A stretch of 64,000 nucleotides of DNA, from positions 4,464,001 to 4,528,000 of the forward strand of contig OZ004591.1 of the NCBI GenBank assembly GCA_963924555.1, given 5' to 3'. Positions 1 to 10,345 of this stretch are shown in pieces. The notes under the pieces are model-generated. The model did not search any database and was not told the DNA's origin. It was given only the letters and a program-made list of their open reading frames with translations. Every line of letters begins with the position of its first letter. Position 1 is the first letter of the stretch. This stretch comes from Crambe crambe (taxonomy: Eukaryota; Porifera; Demospongiae; Poecilosclerida; Crambeidae). A program made the position numbers and the translations under genes.

Positions 1-30
1 CTACTTATTAATCCCAACAGTTGAGTTTAC

Positions 31-1459
31 CTTATGAACAAGAGAACCTTTTGGGTACTTCATGTATGTTGCCATAGCACCTGCATGTGTTGTTAATGTG
101 GTACTTTCTAGTAAACTGTAGCTAGTTAGTTACTTGCATAGCTTTTAATTTTATGCTACCTTGTGATTTCTGATGATAGCCAAAAACGTCGTGTGGAATA
201 CCTAAGTGCATGAAGAGAAATTAAGGTACTATGAGGTCACATTTCCCTGCTTCAGCTCATGGACGTACAAATGTTGTAGTTTCCTTGCTTGCAGAAACGA
301 CACTCCCAGCACGGGACAATGTTCTCTGCAGTGGCATGATCCCCCACCTCCAGACCATACTTCTCCCCAGCACCTGCATTCATGAAAAGACACAATTGAC
401 ACAATTGAAACACCATGCAGTCTTAGTTATATCTGTTAATTGTTGTGATGGTTAGAGTGGATCGCAGGAAAATTCATTTATTCACTAGTTATATGGAGCA
501 CACACAACTGTATGTTCCATTCTAGGGCTACATAGGACACTAATGCCCCCCCCCCCCCCCCTCTCCCCAATGCAGTGCTATCTAGTTCCCACCTGGTCCA
601 AGTTTAACCACTTTCCCTATGAACTCGTGTCCAGGAGTGACTGGTGGCTGAATGTACTTGGGAAGTAAATCACTACCTGCAAACAAACATCATTAGAAGC
701 ACGCTCCCTACTGACTGACCCCTGCAACCACTGACTCCTCAAATCACTGATTGATCTGTTCACTGATCCTTCGACTTATCTTGACTTATTAACCCCTCAA
801 CTCACTCACTGACCCCAGTAATAAGCAGCTCCACCAAAGCATTTTGCATCTGACGAACACACACCAACTGCAAGTACTTTGACAAGGACTTCTTCCTCTG
901 CAATGTCAGGGATAGGACACTCCTCCAGACGATAGTCACCTTTAAAGAGATAACCACACCCATACTATAGCTAGCCATGTCATATTCACTCTAATTACAG
1001 TGATACAAGCAAGTCTGGGGGTGTTGTGGAATGGAATAACACCATAGCCACTAGCTAGTGCACTGTAGAATGATTGGAACAAAATTTATATACCACTACA
1101 TACAAAAGTCTCAGCTATATAGCTACATAAGCCTGGGTACGAGGCTCATGTATGTGCACGTGTGCACAATACATCCGTAATCCTTTAATGATAGCACCTG
1201 TAGTTTTAGACCAGCTAACAGTGAGTGTCAGGCCTATTGTAGGTAGGTGTCAGACTGTAGTGTAGCTTAGGGCATTCTGATATAGTGCTATCTGAAATGA
1301 TGTACTATGTTGTCAAGAAAGGAGCATCCATACATTGTCTCTATAGCTAGCAGCTTCATAAATTATGATAGGAAATAAGGTTTAAACTCTCCTTCCACCA
1401 GCCATGCAAGGTAATGCTACAATTGACTAACCTGGAGCATAAACCTTTACACACTCCAT
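31..1459 (-). CDS. Zn-dependent polyol dehydrogenase, copy B (5' part; runs off the window)
   Basis: Medium-chain alcohol dehydrogenase family, nearest by eye to erythritol/L-threitol and sorbitol dehydrogenases, which oxidise sugar alcohols with NAD. Six exons fit on the minus strand with matching phases: 1459-1432, 939-814, 676-593, 373-269, 201-160 and 80-31; the rest lies beyond base 1. The first exon is 28 nt (MECVKVYAP plus one base), the same size as in copy A, which supports this start. Visible are the GHEF segment with the catalytic His-Glu, and the structural-zinc cysteines in PCWECRFCKQGNYNIC, the last Cys being made across an intron. Copy A ends only about 190 bp upstream, so the pair is a head-to-tail tandem duplicate. 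The cofactor domain is outside the window, so completeness cannot be judged. Substrate is inferred from family resemblance only. Confidence 0.82.
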
Positions 1460-1649
1460 CATTGTGTCAAAAGGTCAGAGGTAGATCAGCTGCTCTCCAA
1501 GATGAGCACACCAACCTAACCTCAAGCATTTAATCTATAAATCTTGTGGCTTTTATTACACACTTGAAATTTGAGGATAAAGTTAAAAACAACAAAAAAA
1601 AAAAAAACAAAAACAAAAATTAGACTAGAACTGAAGGAGGTTTTCAGAG

Positions 1650-4483
1650 TTACAAATCAGGAAGAAGCACCACTTTGATGGACTTAGTGCTGGTATTGAC
1701 CAACTCAATGCCTTCCACTATGTCTGTCATTTTCAGCTGATGAGTGATGATACTCTGCAGAGGAGAAAACAACTTAAGCTATAGCTATATATATCTTCGA
1801 TGGGGACTCCATGAAGTCTCTAGTCTCTATAATAATTATAGGGAGTATACAACAGTACTTTTTAAGTAGATTGTCTTTCGTCAATTAGAGGGTTGTCCTC
1901 TCTTTACCTATTATATCAGAGGTTACTTTAATTATTCGAGGACATGGTACATCTCTTATAAGGACGACCCAGTCAGAGATTTAGGTTGGTCTAGCAGCTT
2001 AGGTCCTCCAGCTATTTACACACGTACCTCTATTGGCAACTGTTTCTTCTCTATCATGGAGATGGCGGAAGGGTAGCAGTACGGACTACAATGCCCTCCC
2101 TGAATGGTCAATTCTGTTGTATAAAGTGTGATTATGTCAGGCACAGATCACCACCAGTGTGCATACCTTTAGCATCAGATATGACAGTCCAATCAACAGA
2201 TGTCTCTCTACCAAAGACGCTGAATTCCACAAACTTTCCTTGACGGGCTATCATCTTTAACCTGCATGAGTAGAGAGAATGTATACAATATATAGCAACT
2301 CCTTGAGAGGGTACTAGAGATGGCAGTCGATCCTTTTTGTATCATAATAGACTTCGGACATTCCAACTACATGCATATGCATGGTTTGGAGGGGGAAACC
2401 CCAAAAGAACGATAAAACACAATAAATAAACAAACAACAATAACAATAACAACAACAACGACAACAATAACAACAACAGCTACCTACCCTTGTTTAACAG
2501 ATTCCGGATGTCCAGTGGCCTCAATGTAGACATCACAGCCATAACCCTCAGTGAGGGCATTCACCTCCTTCACTAAGTCACACTTGCTGGGGTTCAGCAC
2601 CACATCTGCTCCACATTGGGTGGCCACTTCCAACTGCACACAACCATACCATATCATTCTATCCCTGGTTAACTTATTCTAGTCAGTTTTTCATTTCATT
2701 TATATCAGAATTATTAAAGGTTGAGAAAACTATGCAGTTGCTATGGGTTTTTTTAGGACATAATACCACATTATGTTGCTTATAGAAGAGACTGTTGTAA
2801 AATTCCAATCCACAGTAGAGGAGAGCTGGAATTTATTGTCTAGAATACAATATAATGAAGCATTATCCTTTATGATCTCACTTTCCAATCCAGGAGGTCA
2901 AGAGCTATGAGCTTGCGGGGGTTCTTGAGTCGGGCTGCAGCCACCATGCCCAGTCCCAGGGGACCACACCCACTAACAACCACCACTTCTGGCAGCTGGA
3001 TATTGCCCAATTCCACAGCATGAATGGAACAAGCCAGGGGTTCTATGAAGGCTGCCTGCCACGCTGGAATACTCTTAGGCACCTGTTTATTGGTAATTTT
3101 TGCATTGTAGTATTATAACTACATGTAGCAGGAGATTTTCACAAAAAAACTTTTTTTTTGTGCCAGATTTTGGTGTTTTTTTCAATGAGGGAATTTGTAC
3201 ACTGTTCAAATAAGTAAATAAATGAATGAACAAACAAATAAACAAACAAACATAAATAAACAAACATTTTGCCCATTAAAAATTTCCTGCTCTTTTTTAT
3301 GGTATGAATTTTTTTTTTCACCTTATGCACAATAGAGCCCTTAGGATACTTCATATAGGTGGACATTGCACCTAAATAATTGTACAGATACATGTAATTT
3401 CTCCGATTTAAAACAAACAAATGAACAAACGAACCTTGTGATCTTTGATGGAAACCAAAGACATCATGTGGAATACCTGTAGAATAAGATAAACGGTAGC
3501 TTGATATCACAGAAGCTTGCACATGTATTGAGGGTGTGTATCTAGGATACACCCAGGATATGGACAGATAATGAAGCAGACTAGATCAGTCAATCCATAA
3601 TCCAAAGCTGCTAACAATTATGCCTCCATCCACAAAAAAGCAGTTATGTTTACTTGGTAAAACCAGTCACACAAAAAAAAAATAACTTGGTGCAATGTAC
3701 TCACTGGCCAGCTGTGCTTGAACTTACACATGTTGTATTTTCCCCTGAGGCAGTATCGACACTCCCAGCAAGGAACTATGTTCTCAGCTATGGCATTGTC
3801 TCCAATGTCAACTCCATACTTCTCCCTAGCACCTAAGGGAAAAAAATACAGCATCAGACATCATATGATACATCATGTGACACATCATGTGACATTCTGA
3901 GTGAGGGCCTGTAATTGCATGTGGGCCATAAAATTAATTGTGCAGTGTAGAGCTTAATAATTACACTGTACCTGGTCCCAACTTCACCACTTCTCCTATG
4001 AATTCGTGCCCAGGGATGACTGGAGGCTGCACATACTTCGGGTGGTTCTCACTACCTATAAAAATATGATACAACTCATTTGACCTCTTTTTATGCGGGA
4101 GCTAGGGATTAAAGTGTGAAAATGTAATTCGGATCCATAGCTCATGACATATTGGTATTAAACATGTCTCTATGCTTTCTTGAACATGCCTTAATGCACT
4201 CATGTGATCTTTTCTTCCTTGATATCCCCAGTATCAAGCACTATTGCACAGGAACTGTCTTACCCCAGAAATAAGGGACTCCTGCGTAGCACTTGGCATC
4301 CCCAGCACAGATCCCCACTGCAAGCACCTTGACTAGAATCTCCTGCTCACCCACCTCGGGCACAGGACACTGCTCCACTCTGTAGTCCTCTGAAAGGGTA
4401 GAAGGTCACATGACTCTCTATGACACAGCTAGATGCTACAGTATAATATGCATACTTGGGGCATGGCACATGATACACTGCAT
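1650..4483 (-). CDS. Zn-dependent polyol dehydrogenase, copy A (erythritol/threitol dehydrogenase-like)
   Basis: Predicted 355-residue NAD-dependent medium-chain dehydrogenase in 11 exons: 4483-4456, 4389-4264, 4055-3972, 3832-3728, 3476-3435, 3371-3322, 3082-2882, 2633-2488, 2261-2167, 2113-2028 and 1754-1650. All junctions are GT-AG and in phase. Catalytic zinc ligands are likely Cys37, His68 (PGHEF) and Glu159 (IEPLACS); structural-zinc cysteines are 101, 104, 107 and 115. The nucleotide-binding glycine motif SGCGPLGLG lies at 182-190, followed by EATGHPESV. Length matches the family (about 350-370). The order of motifs, including IEPLACSIH and VEFSVFG, recalls bacterial/fungal erythritol and L-threitol dehydrogenases more than animal sorbitol dehydrogenase; that is recall, not a search. 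Its first two exons lie in copy 1 of the tandem duplication; a relic of exon 1 persists in copy 2 near 12.36-12.39 kb, where exon 2 is deleted. Confidence 0.88.
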
Positions 4484-4573
4484 GGTAGCAGGGATAGAAG
4501 AAGCCATCGTTGAACTCTCTTCTGTTATAATAGATAGAGAGGCAGGCAACAACTTAAACAAGAAGCTAGAAAG

Positions 4574-4747
4574 TCACGAGATGAACGAGCCCCTCCCCCT
4601 AATGGGTAAACGCACGCGCACACGAAACATGACTTTACCATCTTGTCCACGATGTGGAAACTTTAACTTATCCAGACGAAGTTTGGCCCAACGCACACGT
4701 GCAGCTACTGACTTTTTAGCACTCACTCTCCTTTTTGACTTCGGCAT
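4574..4747 (-). CDS. Small basic ORF, unrecognised (57 aa)
   Basis: An ATG-started minus-strand ORF rich in Lys and Arg (begins MPKSKRRVSAKKSVAARVRW) between dehydrogenase A exon 1 and the SH3 exon. The duplicated copy (start about 12796) has an internal deletion leaving only 16 codons, so it is not preserved. Splicing it to dehydrogenase exon 2 gives the wrong phase. It may be a relic of an exapted or transposon-derived start. Weakly supported. Confidence 0.18.
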   Translation of the reverse strand: MPKSKRRVSAKKSVAARVRWAKLRLDKLKFPHRGQDGKVMFRVRVRLPIRGRGSFIS

Positions 4748-5253
4748 CATTGAACAAAAAGTCGACTGTCGAATAAGACCTGAAACTGAACTTCAAAAAC
4801 AAACTGGTACGATAGAGCATGCGCGACCAGTCGGCCACAATAATGTAAAATACAATGATGACGACACAAAACAATGGGAAAATGATTCATTATAATGCCT
4901 TAACAATAGCCATACCAAAGAAGAAAAAAAGATGAAGTAAAAATAATAATGATCGGTCAATTTAGCAATACCTAGCTACCCAATCAAGACTTGACATTGA
5001 TGGTGCCTGCCACTTTGAGATAACTGGCAGGAACCCAGCCTTCTTCCACTTCCCCGTTGCTGGGGTTGGTGGCACGTACCCACCACCACCCATACTGGTT
5101 GATCCCGATCACCTCCACCTCTTGGTCTGTGCAGAGTGCGACCCCATTCTCATCTGAGTCCCCCGGACTGTAAGCTGATATGGTGATGTAGTGTCGAGGT
5201 GCACCAGGTGCCTATAGCATTGGATGGACAGCATAACAGTGTGTATTACAATA

Positions 5254-5404
5254 CATGAAATGGAGCCTCCAAATAATGGACACATTTGGGACCAAGTCTT
5301 TTTATCCTTTGTAGAGAGGTTGTCCTCTTTTTGGAGTGTTATTTTGTATAGAGTGTGGAGAGGTTCGTCCTCTTTCAGAGTGTCCTTCATCGGAGGTTCC
5401 ACTG
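5254..5404. mobile_element. Tigger/pogo-like MITE inserted only in copy 1
   Basis: The right end reads GGAGGTTCCACTG followed by TA; the left end is a degraded inverted copy (GGAGCCTCC) preceded by TA. The corresponding site in copy 2 (about 13296) runs straight from ACAATACA to TCTCCCCTATC with no insert. The body shares TAGAGAGGTTGTCCTCTTT with other family members in the window. Confidence 0.6.
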
Positions 5405-5409
5405 TAATT

Positions 5410-5585
5410 GGGTTTCCCCTATCATGTGATAGGCATGTAACCCCACCCTTATCACATGATAAATATGAAGCCATCCCTCCCCTGTCACATGACAAAGAGT
5501 ATAGTCCCTGTCACATGACATGAGTAAGTATCCCCTTTTCTACCACATGATAAGTATGTGTCTACCCCTCCCCATCACATGACGA
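5410..5585. repeat. Degenerate tandem repeat around CACATGA
   Basis: TCACATGATAA/TCACATGACA motifs separated by CCCCTCCC-rich spacers recur about six times within the last intron of the GEF pseudogene. A shorter version lies at 13305-13460 in the intact gene. Each unit contains a CACATG E-box-like core, which is more likely a product of repeat structure than regulation. Confidence 0.6.
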
Positions 5586-5722
5586 GCTGCACTAGCTGAC
5601 CAGAGATTCAAAGTGTTGGACTCCAGATGCAGCGGTGTTAATACTTGCATTGTCATCGTCATCATCAGTAAATGTTATTTCCTCATCATCACTAGATGCA
5701 CTCTCTGATAGCTTCCGCTCTT

Positions 5723-5931
<209 letters not shown>

Positions 5932-6419
5932 AGAGTTTCATAGAATGTTCTGCTACATCCTAAAAAGGAGTTCATCCCTCCTAATTTAAGAAATTAAGTT
6001 CGTATGATAGCAAATGGAGAGATAGGGACATTAGTATTCTTTTAACACCACATCAAGGCACCTCAACTGAACATTATTAATTTCCAGCTCTCCTTGCTTA
6101 ATATGCTATGCCAATGGAGAGTCCTGCAAGTACTGACCTTCTGCATGCCTGGCAGTCTCAATGTTAGATTGGGTGAGAGAGGCAGTGCTGGGGATGATGG
6201 CGTCCTTGAGAGCAAATCGAATGGAGGCTGGATACGAGGAACTGGCCAGGAGTGGGGATTCACTTCCATTCGGTTTCTTGGTCTTGTTAGATTCTGTTCC
6301 ACCTTTCTTCCACTTGTGCAGTTTCAATTTATGACTGAAGTATGACTGAAGTAAAGATGCAGTTAAAGTGGAACTCGTCAGACAGTGCAGGTACAAAGAA
6401 AAGAGCTGAGCTGTCTTTA

Positions 6420-6630
6420 CACAGGGCCAGAAAGCTTAGTTTACAATAGTTTATACTCATGTGCACAAACTAGTTTACAGCCATGTATATGAACCAAATT
6501 TACAAGAGTTAGCCACATGTGTACACTCAAGTTTACACCAAAGTATACATATACATGGCTGTAAACTAGTCTGTGCACATGAGTATACAACACTTGCAAA
6601 CTATTGTAAACTAAGCTTTCTGACCCTGTG
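6420..6630. mobile_element. PIF/Harbinger-like MITE, 211 bp, copy-1 specific
   Basis: Terminal inverted repeats CACAGGGYCAGAAAGCTTAG at both ends, extending over about 35 bases, flanked by TTA on each side (6417-6419 and 6631-6633). The homologous position in copy 2 (about 14360) is an empty site with a single TTA between GCTGTCT and TTTTTTGGGG. A three-base TTA target duplication is typical of PIF/Harbinger elements. No transposase is encoded. Confidence 0.85.
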
Positions 6631-7550
6631 TTATTTTCAGGGGTCAATTGAAGGAGGGATCAATTTTAATGATTATCACTGAATAGATTGGATGTGTGAT
6701 ACAAGTACTTAAAAGTGTAAATTCAGTGTTATGTCAGGTGAACTATGATTTGTAGTACAGAGAGGGTTCACCACTGTACACTGAGGTAACTTACGAGATG
6801 CCAGACTTCTTTGATTCTTCTGGTCTCCTCTTGAAGCTTGAAGGAATCTCCAAATAACCGAGTATCTCGAGCTGTAGGGATAAAGTTGACACACGAGAGT
6901 CTTAAAAACTTAAAAACTTCTATGATTTGATCACACGATAATGATGATAGACTCACAAATCAGTTTTGCTTTCCCCTTGTAAGTTCTTCTGTCCAGTGTC
7001 CCTGACTTCACAACTTTGTCTGTTAAAGCAAGACATTCAAAAGTTTGAATTTTACGAAAAACATGAACAACTACAACTTTTAACCTGAGAAAGGCAATTA
7101 ATGATTATGATTTATTCAGTATTGGAATGGCTTGTAGCGGGAAGTCTCATTACTGACCCTAGTTAAAGTGTCTCAAGGTGTCCTGGTGTCCTTGAGGGGG
7201 GAGTGGTTAATTAACACTGAATGCACACACATGCCATGAACTTTAAACATACATACATACAATACATGTGTACCTTTCATTAGCAAGAACTGTTCTTGGA
7301 GTAACCTGCTGATCTCCTTGGTCCACATCATGTGAATCTCCTTGTCCTGAGCCTACATAGAAATCAATAGCATCCATATCAATAATCTTACGTACGAACA
7401 GAGTGTCAAAACAAAGTGGTATGCTTTGGTACGTAATGGTTTGTCCAGTTTGGTCACAATTTCAAAACATGAATTACGTGCCTGGAATTTGTCCATCGAT
7501 GGTTTCCCTCAGAGCAAGATCTGCCAACTGCATGGAGTACATCATCATGT

Positions 7551-7700
7551 ACAGTGGACCTTCTATAATTATTGTAATAAAGGCACACTTTGGGACCAGT
7601 CATATTTATTCTCATTTTCCTTAATAGAGAGGTTTTCACTCTTCAGAAAGTTCAAAAATGCCTCTAATAGGGAGAGTTCACTAAGAGATTCCAATGTACA
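7551..7700. repeat. Tigger-like repeat copy (also at about 15411-15580)
   Basis: Starts with ACAGTGGACCTTCTA and contains TTTGGGACCAGTCATATTTATTC and TAGAGAGGT, as in other family members. It is present at the same place in both duplication copies, so it predates the duplication. Confidence 0.55.
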
Positions 7701-8230
7701 TAGTTATCAATGCAATGTTAGAGGCTTAGAGCTAAGAAAAAGTTATGCCAGCAGACAGCGTTGCTAGCATGTTACATAAATCTGGTGGAACTTCTCATCA
7801 TGTCTGTGATGCATGTACCTCCAAGTGTCCCTTGTACAGGTAGTTGTCTGACTTCTTGGCTTTCTTTTGGACGGGGGGCTTCGTACTTTTTGCTGAAGAT
7901 GATGACCTTCTCAAACAGGAAGACGTGTCTCTCCTTCGCTCGGGAGAACAGGGACCTACTGGCACTGCCTAGCTGGTCCATCCCAAACCTGGAATGGATC
8001 CTACATATAGTTCATTAAGCATCTGAGGAAGAAGGAAAAACAACCAGGCATTTTTTTTGAAGTCTAGGTAAGGCTGATTAGTAACATCTTTCATATTCCA
8101 AATATTGATTTCCATTAGTTAATGACTTACATGGACCAGAAGCCTGCCTCGCTCTGCCAGAGCACCCTACAACAAGATAAAACTTGAGGACAACTATAAT
8201 AATAATCAGCTAGTACTCATTACTGTGATA

Positions 8231-8285
8231 GGGGAATAACCACACTCCAGATAGGAGAAATCATGAATCTCATTAGAGATTTTTT
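8231..8285 (+). promoter_or_regulatory. Conserved upstream block of the nested small gene (copy 1)
   Basis: GGGGAATAACCACACTCC, then GGAGAAATCATGAATCTCATTA and an AATCTC-ATTA-GAGATT inverted repeat. The same ordered block precedes the other two family members (9600-9665 and 16308-16395). No TATA box is obvious. A promoter role is inferred from co-conservation with the genes. Confidence 0.4.
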
Positions 8286-8558
8286 AGCATGTGATGGTTC
8301 CTAGATTGGTTCCTGAACACAGGTTTCTTTTTTTAATGAACACAGTTGTTTTTTGTTGCTTTAGGCTATGCATAATTATCATGATGATTTCATGTTATGT
8401 GTCATCCATAATCACATCATTATGTACATATTAATTATGTATCCATTAATGCACATGTATCAGGAGAGATCACCAGACTAGGGTAGCAGCTGTTCTGTTA
8501 GTCTTACCTACTAATAATTTGGAGACAGTTACAGCTACGTATTCTCCAACTAGCAGTT

Positions 8559-8937
8559 ATGGCTCAGAGAGTCGGAGAATATACTGAACCAGACATCTAC
8601 TAAAAAGAGTTATGTGGTGAGGTCTTTGAAGGAGAATATGAAGGATGAAGGAGAGTATAATCGAGGAGATTACAAAGCTATATCGTGGCTAACAATACGA
8701 ATTAAATACAAGAGTGAAACCATGAAAGAGGGTCTGGATGAAATTGTAACAAAGTTTGAAGGGAAGATTTGGAAGGGTTATCACAATGACTGCCTCTATG
8801 TTAAATCTGACAATGATGTACAGGAAGGGACCACGTTCAAGATTGTGAATTACAAAAGGTTTGAACTAGAAGACTGGAAAGAACCAGACAAATATAGAGA
8901 GAAGTGTGGCTACTACTTCATTGTTCAAGTGGAATAA
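8559..8937 (+). pseudogene. Nested small gene, broken copy
   Basis: Duplicate of the intact gene at 16457-16846. The start ATGGCTCAGAGAGTC is kept, but codon 15 is TAA (8601-8603), and an indel near 8645 shifts the frame, so the rest (from GDYKA on) is read in another frame to the stop at 8937. The remaining 3' part keeps KIWKGY, CLYVKSDNDV and EKCGYYFIVQVE. An internal GTG/ATG could start a shortened product, but the two independent lesions argue for a pseudogene. Confidence 0.8.
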
Positions 8938-9599
8938 AAGACCAATGATACGTACATTAGTAACTTAGAGACTTTATAGTTTTAGTTGTGATAAACGGGG
9001 GGACTCTCTTTTTAGTTTAGTTTTAGTTGTTGTCAGTTTGACAAACATAGTGCCATACGAAGTAGTTCCCAGGCCTCAATTATTAAAAAAATAGGGCCTG
9101 GTATACACTGCTTGCACATGCGTAACCATTCTGCAAGAAAAAAAAATGATCGCATCACTAGCCAACTCCAACGCTCCAGATACAATCTGCATGGCCACAG
9201 AAATATCCAGGGTTTAGAATTCATACTAACAAGCTCATTGAACTCCCATGACAAGGAAACTGTGGTTGAACAGGAGAAGAAGGGACAATGAATTCTTATA
9301 ATATAATATGAATTTGCATCTTCAAATTCAGTAATGCCACTGGGATTATTTCAGGGGGTAAACATCTCAAACCGCACTATTAACATTAACTGTGACACTC
9401 ACAGGTGCAAGGAACACTCATAAAATGACTCATAGCACAAAAATTTAATACACTCTGAAGCCGGGACTGAATAATAATACCCTAGGGGGATGCAATAACC
9501 CAACGTAATAACTTTGGACACAGGAAATACAGCAAAATAATACCCCAGTCCACTTCCTGTTTGATTTCCAATAATCCATAATGGCTGGATAATTGTGAT

Positions 9600-9665
9600 G
9601 GGAATAACCACACAGAGGAGAAGAATTGGTCTATCTCAGATAGAGGAGAAATCATGAATTTCATT
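9600..9665 (+). promoter_or_regulatory. Conserved upstream block of the second nested small gene
   Basis: GGGAATAACCACACAG followed by GAGGAGAAATCATGAATTTCATTAG, about 115 bp before the ATG at 9778. It matches the blocks upstream of the sister genes, although the coding regions have diverged much further. Confidence 0.4.
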
Positions 9666-9777
9666 AGGCACACGTGACCTCTCACAAGTGTGATGTTTTC
9701 CTAGAAAAGTTTTCTGGGAGGGGATCTTTTTCATGTTAGCCTGAAAGCTGCACAAATTTTCTTCTTGACTAGCAGTT

Positions 9778-10143
9778 ATGGCAAATCAAGTTAAATACAC
9801 TAAACCAGAGGAATACTATGAGGAATTATGTGGTGAGATCTTTAAAGGAAAAGTTGAAGGACTGCTTTGTATAGAAGAGAAGGAGTGGCTGAAAATCAAA
9901 ATTGTAAAAATGAGTGAATCAATGGAAGAAGGTCTGGAAAATATTGAAGATAAATTCAATGGGAAGATTTGGAAGGGTTTCAAGGATGACTACCTCTATG
10001 TTGAATGTGACGATGATTTAGAGGAAGGGACCAAGACCAACTTTGAGATTGTGGATTACGGTAAATTCACATCAAAAGAATGGAGAAAAGTAGAAGAATA
10101 CAGTAAAAAGTGTGGCTACTACTTCATTCTTGAAGAAAAATAG
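9778..10143 (+). CDS. Nested small gene 2, unrecognised 121-aa Lys/Glu-rich protein
   Basis: Intronless ORF in the opposite orientation inside an intron of the GEF pseudogene. The 121-residue product is soluble-looking and highly charged, with no signal peptide or membrane segment. It aligns over its whole length with the 16457-16846 product, sharing YTKPxxYYExLCGE, a central EGL..I...F.GKIWKGF, LYVE.DDDLEEGT, F.IV.Y and the C-terminal KKCGYYFI. Identity is moderate while frames and length are conserved, so it has probably been under protein-level constraint for longer than the segmental duplication. The sequence CTAGCAGTTATGGC at the start is shared with the sister genes and supports this ATG. 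I do not recognise the family and assign no function. It lies in about 1.4 kb absent from copy 2. Confidence 0.7.
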   Translation: MANQVKYTKPEEYYEELCGEIFKGKVEGLLCIEEKEWLKIKIVKMSESMEEGLENIEDKFNGKIWKGFKDDYLYVECDDDLEEGTKTNFEIVDYGKFTSKEWRKVEEYSKKCGYYFILEEK

Positions 10144-10247
10144 CTGAAGATATGACTAGAAACTCTTTAGGTACTGACAATCGTAGTCATGCCATTTTAT
10201 GCACAAGTTACATACTAAGTAGAAAAATACCACTTTTCTGGCATTTT

Positions 10248-10345
10248 AAACAGCATTTCCCTTTACCTACTGCCTGGTTCCCTTTACCTACTGCCTGGTC
10301 CCCTGTACCTACTGCCTGGACCCCTTTACCTACTGCCTGGTCCTC
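10248..10345. repeat. Short tandem repeat, about 21-bp unit
   Basis: Four to five copies of TTTACCTACTGCCTGG followed by TYCCC, just downstream of the second nested gene. Coding frames across it are by-products of the repeat. Confidence 0.85.

Noticed and set aside
4574..4747. Basic ORF as first exon of dehydrogenase A
   Set aside because: Its possible donor leaves phase 0 while exon 2 needs one carried base. A 28-nt exon at 4483-4456 fits in phase and matches the copy-B first exon in size and position.
4410..4895. 161-codon plus-strand frame
   Set aside because: No recognisable product. It overlaps dehydrogenase exon 1 antisense and is broken in the duplicate copy.
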